Assembly: GCF_027116575.1 (NCBI RefSeq)
Contig: NZ_CP098252.1
Coordinates: 1,860,001 to 1,924,000, forward strand
DNA length: 64,000 bases
Direction: 5' to 3'
DNA from: Oxalobacter aliiformigenes
Lineage (GTDB): Bacteria; Pseudomonadota; Gammaproteobacteria; Burkholderiales; Burkholderiaceae_D
Part shown: positions 1 to 10,684 of the stretch, piece after piece
Numbering within the stretch: position 1 is the stretch's first letter
Layout of the letters: each line of letters starts with the position of its first letter
Notes under the pieces: generated by a model
Databases searched by the model: none
The model's input: only the letters and a program-made list of their open reading frames with translations
Told to the model about the DNA's origin: nothing
Translations under genes and position numbers: made by a program

Positions 1-171
1 CTGGAAAACTGCCGGTATGAAGTTTCCGAAGCGGAAGGTATGATGAATCTGGAGGGGATTCCCTATCTTTCCTCGACATCAAAATCCATCGAGGAAATTT
101 CCACCGCAATTTTAAGCGATATGCGCGCATTTTCCAGCCCTGCCCAGGAAAAACCGTCGCCCAAAATCTAG
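1..171 (+). CDS. ppsR: PEP synthase regulatory protein, C-terminal end (partial)
   Basis: The 5' end lies outside the window. Frame 1 is open from base 1 to a TAG stop and gives 56 residues with the pattern ENCRYEVSEAEGM, then GIPYLSST and KSIEEIS. This matches the C-terminus of the DUF299 family, the bifunctional kinase/pyrophosphorylase that switches phosphoenolpyruvate synthase off and on; the SxxSIEEI segment near the end is characteristic. The catalytic P-loop is not in view, so the family call rests on the tail alone. Its stop codon overlaps the stop of the convergent PIG-L gene, leaving no room for a terminator between them. Confidence 0.72.
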   Translation: MENCRYEVSEAEGMMNLEGIPYLSSTSKSIEEISTAILSDMRAFSSPAQEKPSPKI

Positions 172-908
172 TTGCACAACTCAAGTTCAAACGACGCCGC
201 ATAAGGTTCCGAAATACCGAGTCCGGCAGCTGTTTTCCGGTTCAACATCAGTACCCGTTCATCGAAACCGTAGCCCCGGTCACGCAAATTACGCTGGTGT
301 TGCGAGTCATGATAACGCAACAGTTCGCCTTTCCACTGTGCCTGTGTCTCATCAAACGGGACATAAAAATCCTTTCTCATATCGACTGTTTTGACGTCAC
401 TGTTCAACATCAGTGCAACGGGCCATTCAACTTTCGATGCAATCGCTTTCATCATGGCATACATGGCACGATGAGCACGATTTGTATCGTTACCATGAGG
501 CATGAAAAGCATATCCGGTCTGATCTCACGAATCAGTTTTTCAAGAAAGATCCGGTTTTCACTATCATCCGCAACCTGGTCATCATTCTCATTGTTCAGT
601 TTCAGAAACCGGTAATGCGTACAGGGCAAACCAAAGAAACGAAAACTGGCGGTCTGTTCCCTGACGCGCAACTGCCGCCTGTCATCCTGCACCATTCCGG
701 CACCATAAACCTTGTCGATACCGCTTCCCGTTTCAGCAACGACGACATACAACTCATGTCCCTGACCAACCATATACCTGAGCGTTACGCCAATGGCATC
801 AAAATCATCAGGATGAGGTGCTGTTACCAGTAATTTCAGTTTCCCGGGCCAATTGATTTTGCGAAGATCAACAGGACGTTTCCCGGCCAGGAGAAATTCC
901 AGATTCAT
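168..908 (-). CDS. PIG-L / LmbE family N-acetylglucosaminyl deacetylase-like hydrolase
   Basis: A 246-residue protein with the PIG-L zinc motif APHPDDFDAIG near residue 33 and a later H-x-x-H-type segment (GNDTNRAHRAMYAM). The family removes acetyl groups from GlcNAc-type or related substrates through a Zn-bound water; the substrate here is unknown. The open frame extends to 962, but the start at 908 (MNLEFLLAG) is preferred because GAGG lies six bases upstream, whereas the longer version has no such site. It is the last gene on the minus strand of the lpx/bam run, 118 bases after rnhB, and may be a separate unit. No signal peptide is visible, so it is probably cytoplasmic. Confidence 0.82.
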   Translation of the reverse strand: MNLEFLLAGKRPVDLRKINWPGKLKLLVTAPHPDDFDAIGVTLRYMVGQGHELYVVVAETGSGIDKVYGAGMVQDDRRQLRVREQTASFRFFGLPCTHYRFLKLNNENDDQVADDSENRIFLEKLIREIRPDMLFMPHGNDTNRAHRAMYAMMKAIASKVEWPVALMLNSDVKTVDMRKDFYVPFDETQAQWKGELLRYHDSQHQRNLRDRGYGFDERVLMLNRKTAAGLGISEPYAASFELELCN

Positions 909-1026
909 TGAAAACCTCTCGTCAAAACTGTTGTTACCTTTCCTGTTCCACAAACCGGACAATAAGACAACTCATCAAGTTCTTCAGGAGAAGGCAGCAA
1001 TCATTGGATAATATCGAAAAAACCAA

Positions 1027-1683
1027 TCAAACCGTCAGACCATTCCGTTCCAGTATTTTTCTGACGGGTGCATATGTTTTCCTGTGAACCGGCGAAACAC
1101 CGAATTTTTCCAGCTGTGCCAGATGAAATGCTGTCGGATACCCCTTGTGGCGGTCAAAACCATATTCCGGATACTGACTGTGCAATTCCATCATGATGGC
1201 ATCTCTGGCCGTTTTGGCCAAAATCGAAGCGGCAGAGATAACCGGTATTCTGTCATCTCCCTTGACGATGGCTCTGGCACGAATTGACAACTCCTTCGGA
1301 CACCGGTTACCGTCAATCAGAGCCAATTCCGGTTTTATGGAAAGCATCTCGATTGCCCGTTTCATGGCCAGCATGGAAGCCCATAAGATATTCAACTCAT
1401 CGATTTCTGCCACGGAACATTGCGCGATAGACCACGCTTTGGCTTTCTCTTTGATCAATTGTGCCAGTTCGTCACGCCGGTTTTCCGAAAGTTTTTTGGA
1501 ATCCTTCAAACCGTCAATGGGATGATCCGGATCGAGAATGACTGCTGCAGCAAACACCGGCCCGGCAATGGGTCCCCTGCCCGCTTCATCCGCACCGCAA
1601 ACAAGAGATATCCCGGACGAAAAAACGTCTTCAAAAGAAAGCTGCAAGGAAGATACCCGCTTATCCTGAAATGTATCAGTCAT
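1027..1683 (-). CDS. rnhB: Ribonuclease HII
   Basis: 218 residues. The signature [13 protein letters not shown] at about residues 31-43 supplies the catalytic Asp and Glu; further acidic residues follow in LIDGN and SILAKTARD, as in RNase HII. It cleaves RNA in RNA-DNA hybrids and at single misincorporated ribonucleotides. The gene overlaps the end of lpxB by eight bases, so the two are translationally coupled; lpxB-rnhB adjacency is common in proteobacteria. Length is normal for the family. Confidence 0.96.
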   Translation of the reverse strand: MTDTFQDKRVSSLQLSFEDVFSSGISLVCGADEAGRGPIAGPVFAAAVILDPDHPIDGLKDSKKLSENRRDELAQLIKEKAKAWSIAQCSVAEIDELNILWASMLAMKRAIEMLSIKPELALIDGNRCPKELSIRARAIVKGDDRIPVISAASILAKTARDAIMMELHSQYPEYGFDRHKGYPTAFHLAQLEKFGVSPVHRKTYAPVRKILERNGLTV

Positions 1684-2818
1684 TCTGTCTCATTACGTCA
1701 AGCACTGCCTGTGCACTTGTTTGCGCTGTATTGCGCAGCAATGAATAATGCATGGCGACAAATTTTTCCTGCAAACGATTCCTGTTCGCCTGATCCGTCA
1801 ACTGGAACCAGAGTGCATCGGAAAGCGCTTTTCCCGTGGCGGCATTCTGAAGCAATTCCGGAACAATCATTTCTCCTGCCAGTATATTGGGCAATCCGAC
1901 TGGAGGTTTGACAATATGACGGGCGATCTCCCATGTCGCACGCATCAGACGATAGGCAATAACCATCGGCTTTTTGAAAAGTGCCACCTCAAGAGTTGCC
2001 GTTCCTGAAGCCACCAATACAGCATCTGCCGCCGTGATAGCTGCATGGGATCGTCCTCTCATGAGTTTCAGCGGCAGATCATCGAGACGGACACTTCTCA
2101 TGAGACGGGTAAAGAATGCCAGTTGTTCATCTCCCGCCATGGGAATAATGAACTGGATATCCGGATCACGCTGCAACAATAACCTGGCCGCCTCAACAAA
2201 AGGAACACTGTTGTATTTCAGTTCGGACATTCTGCTGCCCGGCATAATAGCGATTACCGGCCTGTCCTTGTCCAGTCCAAGATTGTCCCGTGCAGCATTC
2301 ATATCGGGTCTCATTGGAATCGCTTCGGCCAGAGGATGCCCGACACAAGTAACCGGTATACCAGCCTTTTGATAAATGGCCTCTTCAAAAGGAAACAACA
2401 CCAGAATACGTGAAACGGCTTCAGCAATTTTCTTGATACGGCCACTGCGCCATGCCCAGACAGACGGACTGACAAAATGTACGGTCCTGATTCCCGCCTT
2501 TTTCAGGGAAACTTCCAGATCGAGATTGAATTCAGGCGCATCAATGCCGACAAAAACATCCGGTTTTTCAGCCAGCAGATGATCGCGCAAATGATTGCGA
2601 ATGCCCCGGATTTCCCGATAATGCGCCAAGACCTCGAACAGACCGTTTACAGCCAGTTTTTCCATGGGCCAGTTGCTGACGAAATCGTATTTCGCCATCC
2701 GCGCCCCTCCTATCCCGTGCATCAGGGTATTGGGCAACTGGGGACGTAATGCCGACAACAGTGTCTCGCCGAGAATATCCCCGGATGTTTCTCCGGCAAC
2801 CATGGCTATCGATCTCAT
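1676..2818 (-). CDS. lpxB: Lipid-A-disaccharide synthase
   Basis: 380 residues from the preferred start [18 protein letters not shown] stands seven bases before this ATG, while the ten extra codons upstream have no ribosome site. LpxB is a GT19 glycosyltransferase that joins UDP-diacylglucosamine and lipid X into the lipid A disaccharide at the inner membrane. Family segments seen: VAGETSGD at the N-terminus, [20 protein letters not shown], and the sugar-nucleotide part GSRMSELK followed by [11 protein letters not shown]. It follows lpxA by 45 bases and overlaps rnhB, in the standard lpxD-fabZ-lpxA-lpxB order. Confidence 0.97.
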   Translation of the reverse strand: MRSIAMVAGETSGDILGETLLSALRPQLPNTLMHGIGGARMAKYDFVSNWPMEKLAVNGLFEVLAHYREIRGIRNHLRDHLLAEKPDVFVGIDAPEFNLDLEVSLKKAGIRTVHFVSPSVWAWRSGRIKKIAEAVSRILVLFPFEEAIYQKAGIPVTCVGHPLAEAIPMRPDMNAARDNLGLDKDRPVIAIMPGSRMSELKYNSVPFVEAARLLLQRDPDIQFIIPMAGDEQLAFFTRLMRSVRLDDLPLKLMRGRSHAAITAADAVLVASGTATLEVALFKKPMVIAYRLMRATWEIARHIVKPPVGLPNILAGEMIVPELLQNAATGKALSDALWFQLTDQANRNRLQEKFVAMHYSLLRNTAQTSAQAVLDVMRQND

Positions 2819-2863
2819 CTGTCCGTTCCTTTCAAATACAGGGGACACAGCCTTTTTCCAGAG

Positions 2864-3649
2864 TTATCGCAACAATCCTCTTTGCGCCCCCTCGATAAAA
2901 GTATGCATCTGCCGGATATAATCGGCCGCTTCCTGCGAAGCGGCGGCCTCTTCCAGCAATCTGGACTTGGCTTCTTCAAGAGACAGGCCCGAACGGTAAA
3001 CCGTCTTGTATGCCTTACGGATATCGGCAATCTGTTCCGTAGTGAAACCGCGACGTTTGAGTCCTACCGAATTGATACCATAAGTCGATGTCGGCGTTCC
3101 GGATACCATCAGGAAAGGCGCGATATCCTGGGATATATGTGAACCGAACCCTGTCATCGCATGATCCCCAACCCGGCAGAACTGGTGAATCAGCGTAAAT
3201 CCTCCCAAAATAACCCAGTCGCCGATATGGACATGACCAGCCAGCTGCGCACTGTTGGCAAAAATCGTATGGCTTCCGACCTGGCAATCGTGAGCCAGAT
3301 GCACATACGCCATGATCCAGTTGTCATTCCCCAGACGGGTGACACCTTCGTCCTGAACGGTTCCCAGATTGAATGTGCAGAATTCCCGAATGGTATTGCG
3401 ATCACCGATTTCCAGTTTTGTCAGTTCTCCAGCATATTTTTTATCCTGCGGTACCCCCCCCAGAGAAGCAAACTGGAAAATGTGATTGTCCTCACCAATC
3501 GTCGTGTGTCCTTCGATAACAACATGAGGCCCGATCCTTGTCCGTGCCCCGATTCTGACATCCGGGCCGATAATCGAATAAGCACCGACTTCCACTGAAC
3601 TGTCCAGCTCAGCATGTGGATCAATTATTGCAGTAGGATGAATGGCCAT
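2864..3649 (-). CDS. lpxA: UDP-N-acetylglucosamine acyltransferase
   Basis: 261 residues starting at [15 protein letters not shown]; the open frame runs on upstream but that part lies inside fabZ in another frame. The N-terminal two-thirds is a left-handed beta helix of hexapeptide repeats ([26 protein letters not shown]), followed by a helical tail. It transfers a 3-hydroxyacyl chain from ACP to UDP-GlcNAc, the first step of lipid A synthesis. The His in the segment [13 protein letters not shown] fits the catalytic position. The start codon overlaps the fabZ stop by one base (TGATG), showing tight coupling. Confidence 0.97.
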   Translation of the reverse strand: MAIHPTAIIDPHAELDSSVEVGAYSIIGPDVRIGARTRIGPHVVIEGHTTIGEDNHIFQFASLGGVPQDKKYAGELTKLEIGDRNTIREFCTFNLGTVQDEGVTRLGNDNWIMAYVHLAHDCQVGSHTIFANSAQLAGHVHIGDWVILGGFTLIHQFCRVGDHAMTGFGSHISQDIAPFLMVSGTPTSTYGINSVGLKRRGFTTEQIADIRKAYKTVYRSGLSLEEAKSRLLEEAAASQEAADYIRQMHTFIEGAQRGLLR

Positions 3650-4116
3650 CAGGAATCTGCTTTCTGGGAGACTACACCGCCCCGAATGGCGCACATCAAC
3701 TCGGCTTCGACCGCCAGCTGGCCATCCACCAGACCTCTCGTCCTGAATTTCCACATGCCTCTCGAGCTGCGGATCAGTTCCGCTTCCATGACAAGCTGAT
3801 CACCCGGTTCAACCGGACGTTTGAAACGAGCACTGTCAATCGTCGCGAAATAAACCACAGCATCCTTGTCCAGCTTGCTGTCATGTGACATGAAAGCGAA
3901 GATGGCTGCCGTTTGAGCCAATGCCTCGATAATCAGCACACCTGGCATTACCGGATGATTCGGAAAATGGCCGTTGAAAAATTCCTCGTTAGCCGTGACA
4001 TTCTTGATGGCAGTAATCTTCTTACCCGCTTCCCAGTCTAATACGCGATCAACCAGCAACATGGGATAACGATGAGGCAACAACTCCCTGATCTGATGAA
4101 TATTCAAACTCTTCAT
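3649..4116 (-). CDS. fabZ: 3-hydroxyacyl-ACP dehydratase
   Basis: 155 residues with a hot-dog fold. The catalytic motif [16 protein letters not shown] (about residues 50-65) gives the conserved His, with the Glu in the following helix. FabZ dehydrates 3-hydroxyacyl-ACPs in fatty acid elongation and competes with LpxA and LpxD for 3-hydroxyacyl-ACP, which explains why it sits between those two genes. The ATG overlaps the lpxD stop by four bases (ATGA). Length is typical (about 150). Confidence 0.97.
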   Translation of the reverse strand: MKSLNIHQIRELLPHRYPMLLVDRVLDWEAGKKITAIKNVTANEEFFNGHFPNHPVMPGVLIIEALAQTAAIFAFMSHDSKLDKDAVVYFATIDSARFKRPVEPGDQLVMEAELIRSSRGMWKFRTRGLVDGQLAVEAELMCAIRGGVVSQKADS

Positions 4117-5165
4117 TTTTTCGTTTTTGTTATTGATTGGATGGTTTTTTCAAGTTCACGGATTCTATCACGCATGGAACCCAGTTTTCGTGTCAGTACA
4201 GCCGTCTTTTCCCACTCGGCATGTTTGGCCAACGGATAAAAACCGGAATAAACACCGGGCTCTGTAACCGAACTTTGCACAACGCTGGCTGCCGTGATAT
4301 GGACACCATCGGCAATAGTGAGATGTCCTCCGATCATGGCGGCACCGCCAACGGTACAGCGTTTGCCGAATATGGCACTTCCCGCTACACCGACACACCC
4401 CGCCATCGCCGAATTTTCACCGATATGACAGTTATGACCTATCTGGATCTGATTATCCAGTTTGACACCATTCTCAATAACCGTATCCGACAGTGCCCCC
4501 CGATCCACCGTGGTATTGGCACCGATCTGCACATCACTACCGATGATCACCCGTCCTGTCTGCGGAATCTTGACCCATACCCCATCTTCATTGGCAAATC
4601 CGAACCCTTCGCAACCGATAACGGCACCTGGACGCAACACGCCCCGTTCACCGATTTCACAGCCCTGGAGGAATACAACCCGTGGAAAGAAATGACAGCC
4701 CGCGCCAATTTTCGCATTCTTTCCAATGAAACAGCCTGCTTCAATCAGACAGTTTTCTCCGATTTCTGCACCGGCTTCAATCGTGACGAAAGGACCAATC
4801 GTCGCACTGCGCGCCACTTTTGCGGAAGGATCGACAACCGCGCTGGAATGAATTCCGGCAACAGGTGGAACGGTTTTGAAACTCTCGAACAACTGCGCCG
4901 CATGAGCAAAATAGGCATAAGGGTTCTTGGTGACGATGCGAGAGCCTTTGAAAAGATCGCCGACAAGCTGATTGTCCCTGGGAGAAATGATCAATGCCGC
5001 TGCCTTGCACCGGCCAACTTCATGACGCAAACGAGGATTGGTCAAAAAAGTGATATGTTCGGAATCTGCATTATCCAGCGGGGCAAATCCTGTCACTTCG
5101 ATACTGCCATCACCAATAAGTTGACCGCCGAAGCGGTCAACCAGTTCCTGAAGATTTATCGACAT
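4113..5165 (-). CDS. lpxD: UDP-3-O-(3-hydroxyacyl)glucosamine N-acyltransferase
   Basis: 350 residues: an N-terminal uridine-binding domain (about 1-100), a hexapeptide-repeat beta helix (about 105-300; repeats such as [28 protein letters not shown]) and a C-terminal helix ending in [11 protein letters not shown]. LpxD adds the N-linked hydroxyacyl chain in lipid A synthesis. The IGHNCHIG repeat carries the His expected at the active site. The gene lies 14 bases after skp and overlaps fabZ by four bases. Confidence 0.97.
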   Translation of the reverse strand: MSINLQELVDRFGGQLIGDGSIEVTGFAPLDNADSEHITFLTNPRLRHEVGRCKAAALIISPRDNQLVGDLFKGSRIVTKNPYAYFAHAAQLFESFKTVPPVAGIHSSAVVDPSAKVARSATIGPFVTIEAGAEIGENCLIEAGCFIGKNAKIGAGCHFFPRVVFLQGCEIGERGVLRPGAVIGCEGFGFANEDGVWVKIPQTGRVIIGSDVQIGANTTVDRGALSDTVIENGVKLDNQIQIGHNCHIGENSAMAGCVGVAGSAIFGKRCTVGGAAMIGGHLTIADGVHITAASVVQSSVTEPGVYSGFYPLAKHAEWEKTAVLTRKLGSMRDRIRELEKTIQSITKTKK

Positions 5166-5179
5166 TCTGGTCAGTCTTG

Positions 5180-5698
5180 TTAGTTGTTAAGTGCTTTCAA
5201 TACCTGTTCAGTAATGTCAACACGCGGAGAAATATAAACGGCATCCTGCACGATCAGGTCATATTTCCCATCCTTGGCAATCTTGTTGATTTCCTTGTTG
5301 ACCCTATCGAATACCTTGGCGATTTCTTCATTGCGGCGTTGCATGAAATCCTCACGGTAAGCACGCTGTTTACGCTGGAAATCCTGACTGAGATCGGCCA
5401 GTTCACGCTGGCGTTTGATCCGCTGCGATTCAGACAGAACAGGCATGTCCTTGTCCAGTTTCTCTCCCATGGATTTCAGCCGAGCCTGTGTATCCCGCAA
5501 TTCTTTGTTCCGTTTCGAAAAATCGCTTTCCAGTTTTTTCTCGGCAGCCTTGGCCGGTGCGGATTCACTCATGATCCGGTCCGGATTGATGTAGCCGATC
5601 TTGTATTCCTGCGCATGAACCAGTCCAAAAGCACAAAAGCAGAATGCCAATACAGCCGCTTTTCTTGCAGTCATGAATGTTTTAGCAAAATTTTTCAA
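5180..5698 (-). CDS. skp: Periplasmic OmpH/Skp-family chaperone, probable TTG start
   Basis: An OmpH-like protein: signal peptide ending near CAFGLVHA, then QEYKIGYINPDRIM and a long charged helical region (about residues 40-140) forming the coiled tentacles that hold unfolded outer-membrane proteins. I place the start at a TTG at 5698, giving LKNFAKTFMTARKAA, because GGAG stands seven bases before it. The next ATG (MTARKAAVL, 5674) has no ribosome site, and the farther upstream ATG (5725) lies before the GGAG. Placement directly after bamA and before lpxD is canonical. The TTG start would give a long, basic n-region to the signal peptide. Confidence 0.9.
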   Translation of the reverse strand: MKNFAKTFMTARKAAVLAFCFCAFGLVHAQEYKIGYINPDRIMSESAPAKAAEKKLESDFSKRNKELRDTQARLKSMGEKLDKDMPVLSESQRIKRQRELADLSQDFQRKQRAYREDFMQRRNEEIAKVFDRVNKEINKIAKDGKYDLIVQDAVYISPRVDITEQVLKALNN

Positions 5699-5747
5699 GT
5701 TGCTTCTCCAAAAAATAATCAACATTATGAATTATGCCACCAATTCC

Positions 5748-8081
5748 CTAGAAACCGGTACCCAGCTGGAACTGGAAAGCTTCTTTCCTGTCCCCTTCTT
5801 TCGCATTGAGAGGGAAGCCATAACTCAGTTTCAGCGGTCCAATTGGCGACACCCAACTTACACCAAACCCCGCCGAGTATCTCAAATCACCAAAATCAAT
5901 GTTTTGTTCATCCGTAAAAACATTACCGCCGTCCAGGAAAGTAAACCAGCGCAACGTCCGGTCCCCTCCCATGCCTGGCATCGGGAACTGAAGCTCGATA
6001 TTGCCGACAACCCGCTTGGTACCACCAAGATATTCACGATCGCCATCCCAATCGTACTCGACCTGTCCCAATGACGAACTCTCATAACCGCGAACGGTTC
6101 CCATACCGCCGGCATAGAAATTCTTGAATACCGGATAAGGTTTTCCGCCCAATCCTTTACCATAATCGATCATACCGTTCAGAGCCAATGTACCTCCTTC
6201 GAACATCGGGAAGAAATACTGATGCTGATAGGAAGCCTTGTAATATTTCATATCACCCAGCGCCGACACTTCCAGATTGGCTTTCTGATAACGGCCTTTT
6301 GTCGGGACAAGGGAACTGTCACGGCTGTCCCTTGCCCACGCGACGGTCAACGGTATGGCATAAGCACTGGCACTCGATCCATCACCAAAGTCTTTTACAA
6401 AATCCTTGTAACGTTCCGGACTATCCCAGTATGTATCCATTGCCGTTCTTTCGACGCCCACACCGAAAAAAACCCTGTCCACTTCGGTAAACGGCACACC
6501 GAACTTGACATTGGCACCCAACGTCTCGACCTTATAATCGTTATCGTTGATCAAAGGCGGCCGGATCGTCCGGTAAAACAGCTCATAACGACGACTGATT
6601 CCATCGTCCGTGAAATAAGGTGTATTCTGCGTCAGTGCGATGGTACGGTAACGTTTGCTGGTATTGACCGTCAGGGCGACATCATTACCGGTTCCCGCAA
6701 AATTCTGCTGTTCAATGGATCCCGACAAAAGCAGCTTGTCTTCCTGCGAAAAGCCGGCTCCCAACATGAGATTACCGGTCGGTTTTTCAACCACTTTCAT
6801 ATTGACATCAACCTGATCGACGGTTCCGGGTACTTCCGGTGTTTCAACCGAAACCTCCGTGAAAAAGCCGAGACGGTCCACCCGGTCGCGGGACAGTTTG
6901 ATGTTCTTGCCGTCATACCAAGATCCTTCCATCTGCCGGAATTCTCTGCGAATAACCTCGTCACGGGTTTTGGTATTTCCGGCAATATTGATTTGCCGGA
7001 CATAAACCCGCTTGCCCGGATCAATGAAGATGGTAAAAGCGACTTCTTTCTTTTCCTTGTCGATGTCCGGCTGGGGATTGACATTGGCAAAGGCATACCC
7101 GAAATTACCCAGATAGTCAGAAATTTTCTTGGAGCTTGCCGTCAGTTTTTCACCGGAATAAATATCGCCCTTTTTCAATTCGACCAGTGACTTGATCTCA
7201 TCTTCACGGCCAAAAAGTTCCCCTTCCAGGTGAATATCGGAGACGGTGAATTTGTCGCCCTCATTGATATTCAACGTGATATAAATATCTTTCTTGTCGC
7301 TGGTAATCGACACCTGTGTCGATTCAACCTGCATTTCGATATAACCGTTGTTCTGATAAAACGATTTCAGCGCTTCAATATCACCGGTCAGCTTTTCCTT
7401 CGAATACTGGTCGGCCCGTGTATACCAGGTAAACCATCCCGGTGTACGCAATTTGATCCTGTCCATCAATTCCTTGTCGGAAAACGCCTTGTTTCCGACA
7501 AACTTGATTTCTTTGATGCGTGACACCTCTCCTTCGTCAACCGTAAAATTGACTGCGACCCTGTTCCTTTCGACAGGCGTAATGGTTGTCGTGATCTGGA
7601 CGCCATAAAGCCCACGCGACATGTACTGCCGTTTCAGTTCCTGTTCCGCCCTGTCAACCAGCGCCCTGTCATAAATACGTGCCTCGCCGAGACCGACATC
7701 CTTTAAGGACTTGATCAGCATTTCCTTGTCGAATTCTTTCGCTCCGGTGAAGTCGACACTGGCAATTGCCGGCCTTTCCTCAACAATGACCACCAGAATA
7801 TCACCTTCCGCATCGATTCTGACGTCCTTGAAAAAACCGGTCGCATAAAGCGCCTTGATAGCCGATGCAGCCTTTTCATCGGAAAACGTATCCCCGACTC
7901 TCACGGGAAGATAATTGAAAACCGTACCGGCTTCCGTACGCTGGATTCCTTCAACGCGAATGTCTTTAACGGTAAAGGGCTCTATTGCCAATGCATGACC
8001 GGAATACAGGATCGCACTTGCGGCAGCCAGAACCGACAGGCGAAAAGGTAAACAACGATGAAATAATTTCATGAATCTCAT
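5748..8081 (-). CDS. bamA: Outer membrane protein assembly factor BamA
   Basis: 777 residues: signal peptide to about residue 32 (LYSGHALA), five POTRA domains (about 35-430) and a C-terminal 16-stranded barrel ending in FQLGTGF, with the terminal Phe expected of Omp85 proteins. A VRGY motif is present in the barrel segment GMGTVRGYESSS, the conserved loop-6 signature. BamA inserts beta-barrel proteins, and would be needed for the autotransporter at 51.5 kb. Either of two nearby ATGs (residue 1 or 4) could be the start; no clear ribosome site distinguishes them. Confidence 0.97.
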   Translation of the reverse strand: MRFMKLFHRCLPFRLSVLAAASAILYSGHALAIEPFTVKDIRVEGIQRTEAGTVFNYLPVRVGDTFSDEKAASAIKALYATGFFKDVRIDAEGDILVVIVEERPAIASVDFTGAKEFDKEMLIKSLKDVGLGEARIYDRALVDRAEQELKRQYMSRGLYGVQITTTITPVERNRVAVNFTVDEGEVSRIKEIKFVGNKAFSDKELMDRIKLRTPGWFTWYTRADQYSKEKLTGDIEALKSFYQNNGYIEMQVESTQVSITSDKKDIYITLNINEGDKFTVSDIHLEGELFGREDEIKSLVELKKGDIYSGEKLTASSKKISDYLGNFGYAFANVNPQPDIDKEKKEVAFTIFIDPGKRVYVRQINIAGNTKTRDEVIRREFRQMEGSWYDGKNIKLSRDRVDRLGFFTEVSVETPEVPGTVDQVDVNMKVVEKPTGNLMLGAGFSQEDKLLLSGSIEQQNFAGTGNDVALTVNTSKRYRTIALTQNTPYFTDDGISRRYELFYRTIRPPLINDNDYKVETLGANVKFGVPFTEVDRVFFGVGVERTAMDTYWDSPERYKDFVKDFGDGSSASAYAIPLTVAWARDSRDSSLVPTKGRYQKANLEVSALGDMKYYKASYQHQYFFPMFEGGTLALNGMIDYGKGLGGKPYPVFKNFYAGGMGTVRGYESSSLGQVEYDWDGDREYLGGTKRVVGNIELQFPMPGMGGDRTLRWFTFLDGGNVFTDEQNIDFGDLRYSAGFGVSWVSPIGPLKLSYGFPLNAKEGDRKEAFQFQLGTGF

Positions 8082-8126
8082 TTAAAGATGCAAACAGAGA
8101 TATCCATCCATACTGTTAATCATCAT

Positions 8127-9497
8127 TCAGAAAAAAAGACGGACGACATCATTAAAAACGGCAATCAGCAACAATATTCCCAGGATGCCCATTCCGATTT
8201 TATAACCTATCGTTGCCACTTTTTCAGGAATGGAACCACCCGTCACAACTTCCACAGCATAATACAGCAAAAGACCACCATCCAACACAGGTATGGGCAG
8301 CAAATTCATCACCCCGATACTGATGCTGATAAAAACAATAAAATGCAGATAACGAATCAGGCCGGCACGTGCCGTCTGCCCCGCATAATCGGCTATGGCA
8401 ATGGGACCGGTAATATTTTTCAGCGAAACATCACCTGTTATCATTTTTCCGATCATTTTCACCGTAATAACCGATGTTTCCCATGTTTTGCTGACGCCTT
8501 CGGCCAATGCGACAGGAACACTGTAACTCAACACCGTCATCTCAGGCATGACAGAAACCATGGCATCCATTTTGCCGACAAGCTGGTCTTTTTCCGGCCT
8601 GGCTGCAGGAGTTAACGAAACGGCAACGGGCCGACCATTCCTCATGACTTCCAGAGCCATGGGTTTGCCGGGAGAATTCCGTACGGCAATAATCAGGGCC
8701 AATGAGTCGATAACCGGATTTCCATCTATCCCGATAACCCTATCCCCTTTTTTCAAGCCCGCTTTTTCCGCTATGCCTCCCGCTTCGACAGCGGCTATCA
8801 CAGCCGGAGGCCGCTCAACGGACAACCCCAGTTTCCCAATAAAATCCTTGTCAACATCTTCTATCGACAGATGATCTGTCGGCAGAATGACCGTAACAGG
8901 CCCGGTTTTGTCATCATCGTTCTTGTTATGCTTTACATACGTCAGCAAAACGGCCGGACGTTCTTCCATCAGAACTTCCGTCATCTTCCATCGCACCTGT
9001 TGCCAGTTATGGATCGGCATGTCATCAATGGCCACTATGGTTTCTCCACCTCTCAGGCCTGCCCTGTAGGCTACGGTATTTTCAGGAATCTCCCGAAGCC
9101 TGGCCACAGGTTCCGGCATACCATAAATATACAATCCGGTCAGCACAACAATCGCCAGTATGAAATTGGCCAACGGACCTGCCGCCACAATAGCCATACG
9201 GCGCCATACATTCTGGCTCGTAAATTCCCGCTTTCTGTCTTCTTCAGAGACTGTCCCCAAATCATCCGATCTTGCATCCAGAAGCTTGACATACCCTCCA
9301 AGCGGCAATGCCGAAATGGCCCACTCCGTTTTATCCGGCCCGAATTCGCGACTGAAAAGGACCTTGCCCATCCCCAATGAAAATCGCAGAACCTTGACAT
9401 TGCACAGACGTGCCATCCAGTAATGACCCAGTTCATGAATGACAATCAATACAGACAGCGCAAGTATAAAAGCCAGTATTGTTTGAATGATTATCAT
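8127..9497 (-). CDS. rseP: RseP-type site-2 zinc metalloprotease
   Basis: 456 residues. The HELGH zinc motif lies in the first membrane helix at about residues 21-25; two PDZ domains sit in the periplasmic loop (about 120-310; [16 protein letters not shown] and [16 protein letters not shown]); the second metal site is in [11 protein letters not shown] near the C-terminus. RseP performs the intramembrane cut of anti-sigma factors in envelope stress and clears signal-peptide remnants. It overlaps dxr by four bases (ATGA) and precedes bamA by 45 bases, the usual order. Confidence 0.96.
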   Translation of the reverse strand: MIIIQTILAFILALSVLIVIHELGHYWMARLCNVKVLRFSLGMGKVLFSREFGPDKTEWAISALPLGGYVKLLDARSDDLGTVSEEDRKREFTSQNVWRRMAIVAAGPLANFILAIVVLTGLYIYGMPEPVARLREIPENTVAYRAGLRGGETIVAIDDMPIHNWQQVRWKMTEVLMEERPAVLLTYVKHNKNDDDKTGPVTVILPTDHLSIEDVDKDFIGKLGLSVERPPAVIAAVEAGGIAEKAGLKKGDRVIGIDGNPVIDSLALIIAVRNSPGKPMALEVMRNGRPVAVSLTPAARPEKDQLVGKMDAMVSVMPEMTVLSYSVPVALAEGVSKTWETSVITVKMIGKMITGDVSLKNITGPIAIADYAGQTARAGLIRYLHFIVFISISIGVMNLLPIPVLDGGLLLYYAVEVVTGGSIPEKVATIGYKIGMGILGILLLIAVFNDVVRLFF

Positions 9498-10681
9498 TGC
9501 AAAATCAGACTTGTGGCGACCGTCCGGGCAGCCCGGTCATGCATCAAAACGCTGTCGATTCCCGTAATCGAACTTTCTGTTGTCACTTTGTCCAGCACAC
9601 GTGCGACGACGTCGTCAATACGACGGAAACTGATACGCTGATCCAGAAAAGCCTGAACGGCCACTTCATTGGCGGCATTGAGAATCGCAGGAGTTGCCCC
9701 GCCTGTTTTCAGCGCTTCATACGCGAGCTTCAGACACGGAAAACGTACGAAATCCGGAGACTCGAATTGCAAGGTACCGATTCTCGCCAGATCCAGTGGA
9801 GTGACACCGGAAAACATCCGGTCCGGATAGGCAAGCGCATGTGCAATCGGAATCCTCATATCCGGATTGCCCAGTTGCGCGATAACCGACCCATCGATAT
9901 AAGAAACCATGGAGTGAATAACACTTTGAGGATGTATAACGACTTCAATCTGGCTGGCCGGAATACCGAAAAGCCAGTGCGCTTCAATAACCTCGAGTCC
10001 CTTGTTCATCATCGTTGCTGAATCAACGGATATTTTCCTGCCCATGACCCAACGCGGATGAGCGATTGCCTGTTCCGGTGTAACACTATCGAGTGTATCG
10101 ACAGGTCTGTGAAGAAAGGGACCTCCCGATGCCGTCAGCAAAATCTTGGAAACGCCATGTTCGTTCGGAAAACGCTTATGCTGCGCCGGCAGGCACTGGA
10201 AAATGGCATTGTGCTCACTGTCAATCGGCAGAAGCGTTGCGCCACTGGCGATGACCGTATCGATAAAGAGCTGGCCTGACATAACCAGTGCTTCCTTGTT
10301 GGCCAACATGACCTTTTTCCCTGCACGGGCCGCGGCCAGGGCAGGAGCAAGCCCTGCTGCACCGACAATAGCAGCCATAACAGCATCGCACTGCGAAGAA
10401 GCCGCGATGTCGCACAATGCTTTTTCACCATGGAAAACTTCTGTCCCGATACCTTTTGCACGCAACTTTTTTTCCAGTATCAGGGCATCCGCTGCCGTCC
10501 CGACCACGGCGACTTCCGGACAGAATTGCACACATTGCCGAAACAGCTCATCGATACGTCTGTTCGCTGTCAGTGCATGAACGACATATTGCTCACCATG
10601 CCGGGACAAGACATCCAATGTGGACACACCAATAGAGCCTGTAGACCCCAGTACAGTGATACGCTGCGGATTTGCTGTCAT
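9494..10681 (-). CDS. dxr: 1-deoxy-D-xylulose 5-phosphate reductoisomerase
   Basis: 395 residues. The NADPH-binding N-terminus reads [15 protein letters not shown]; the metal- and substrate-binding section contains [13 protein letters not shown] and the lid region [21 protein letters not shown] carries several active-site residues. Dxr makes 2-C-methylerythritol 4-phosphate, the committed step of the non-mevalonate isoprenoid pathway, and so feeds uppS upstream in the same run. It starts three bases after the cdsA stop. Confidence 0.97.
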   Translation of the reverse strand: MTANPQRITVLGSTGSIGVSTLDVLSRHGEQYVVHALTANRRIDELFRQCVQFCPEVAVVGTAADALILEKKLRAKGIGTEVFHGEKALCDIAASSQCDAVMAAIVGAAGLAPALAAARAGKKVMLANKEALVMSGQLFIDTVIASGATLLPIDSEHNAIFQCLPAQHKRFPNEHGVSKILLTASGGPFLHRPVDTLDSVTPEQAIAHPRWVMGRKISVDSATMMNKGLEVIEAHWLFGIPASQIEVVIHPQSVIHSMVSYIDGSVIAQLGNPDMRIPIAHALAYPDRMFSGVTPLDLARIGTLQFESPDFVRFPCLKLAYEALKTGGATPAILNAANEVAVQAFLDQRISFRRIDDVVARVLDKVTTESSITGIDSVLMHDRAARTVATSLILQ

Positions 10682-10684
10682 GAT

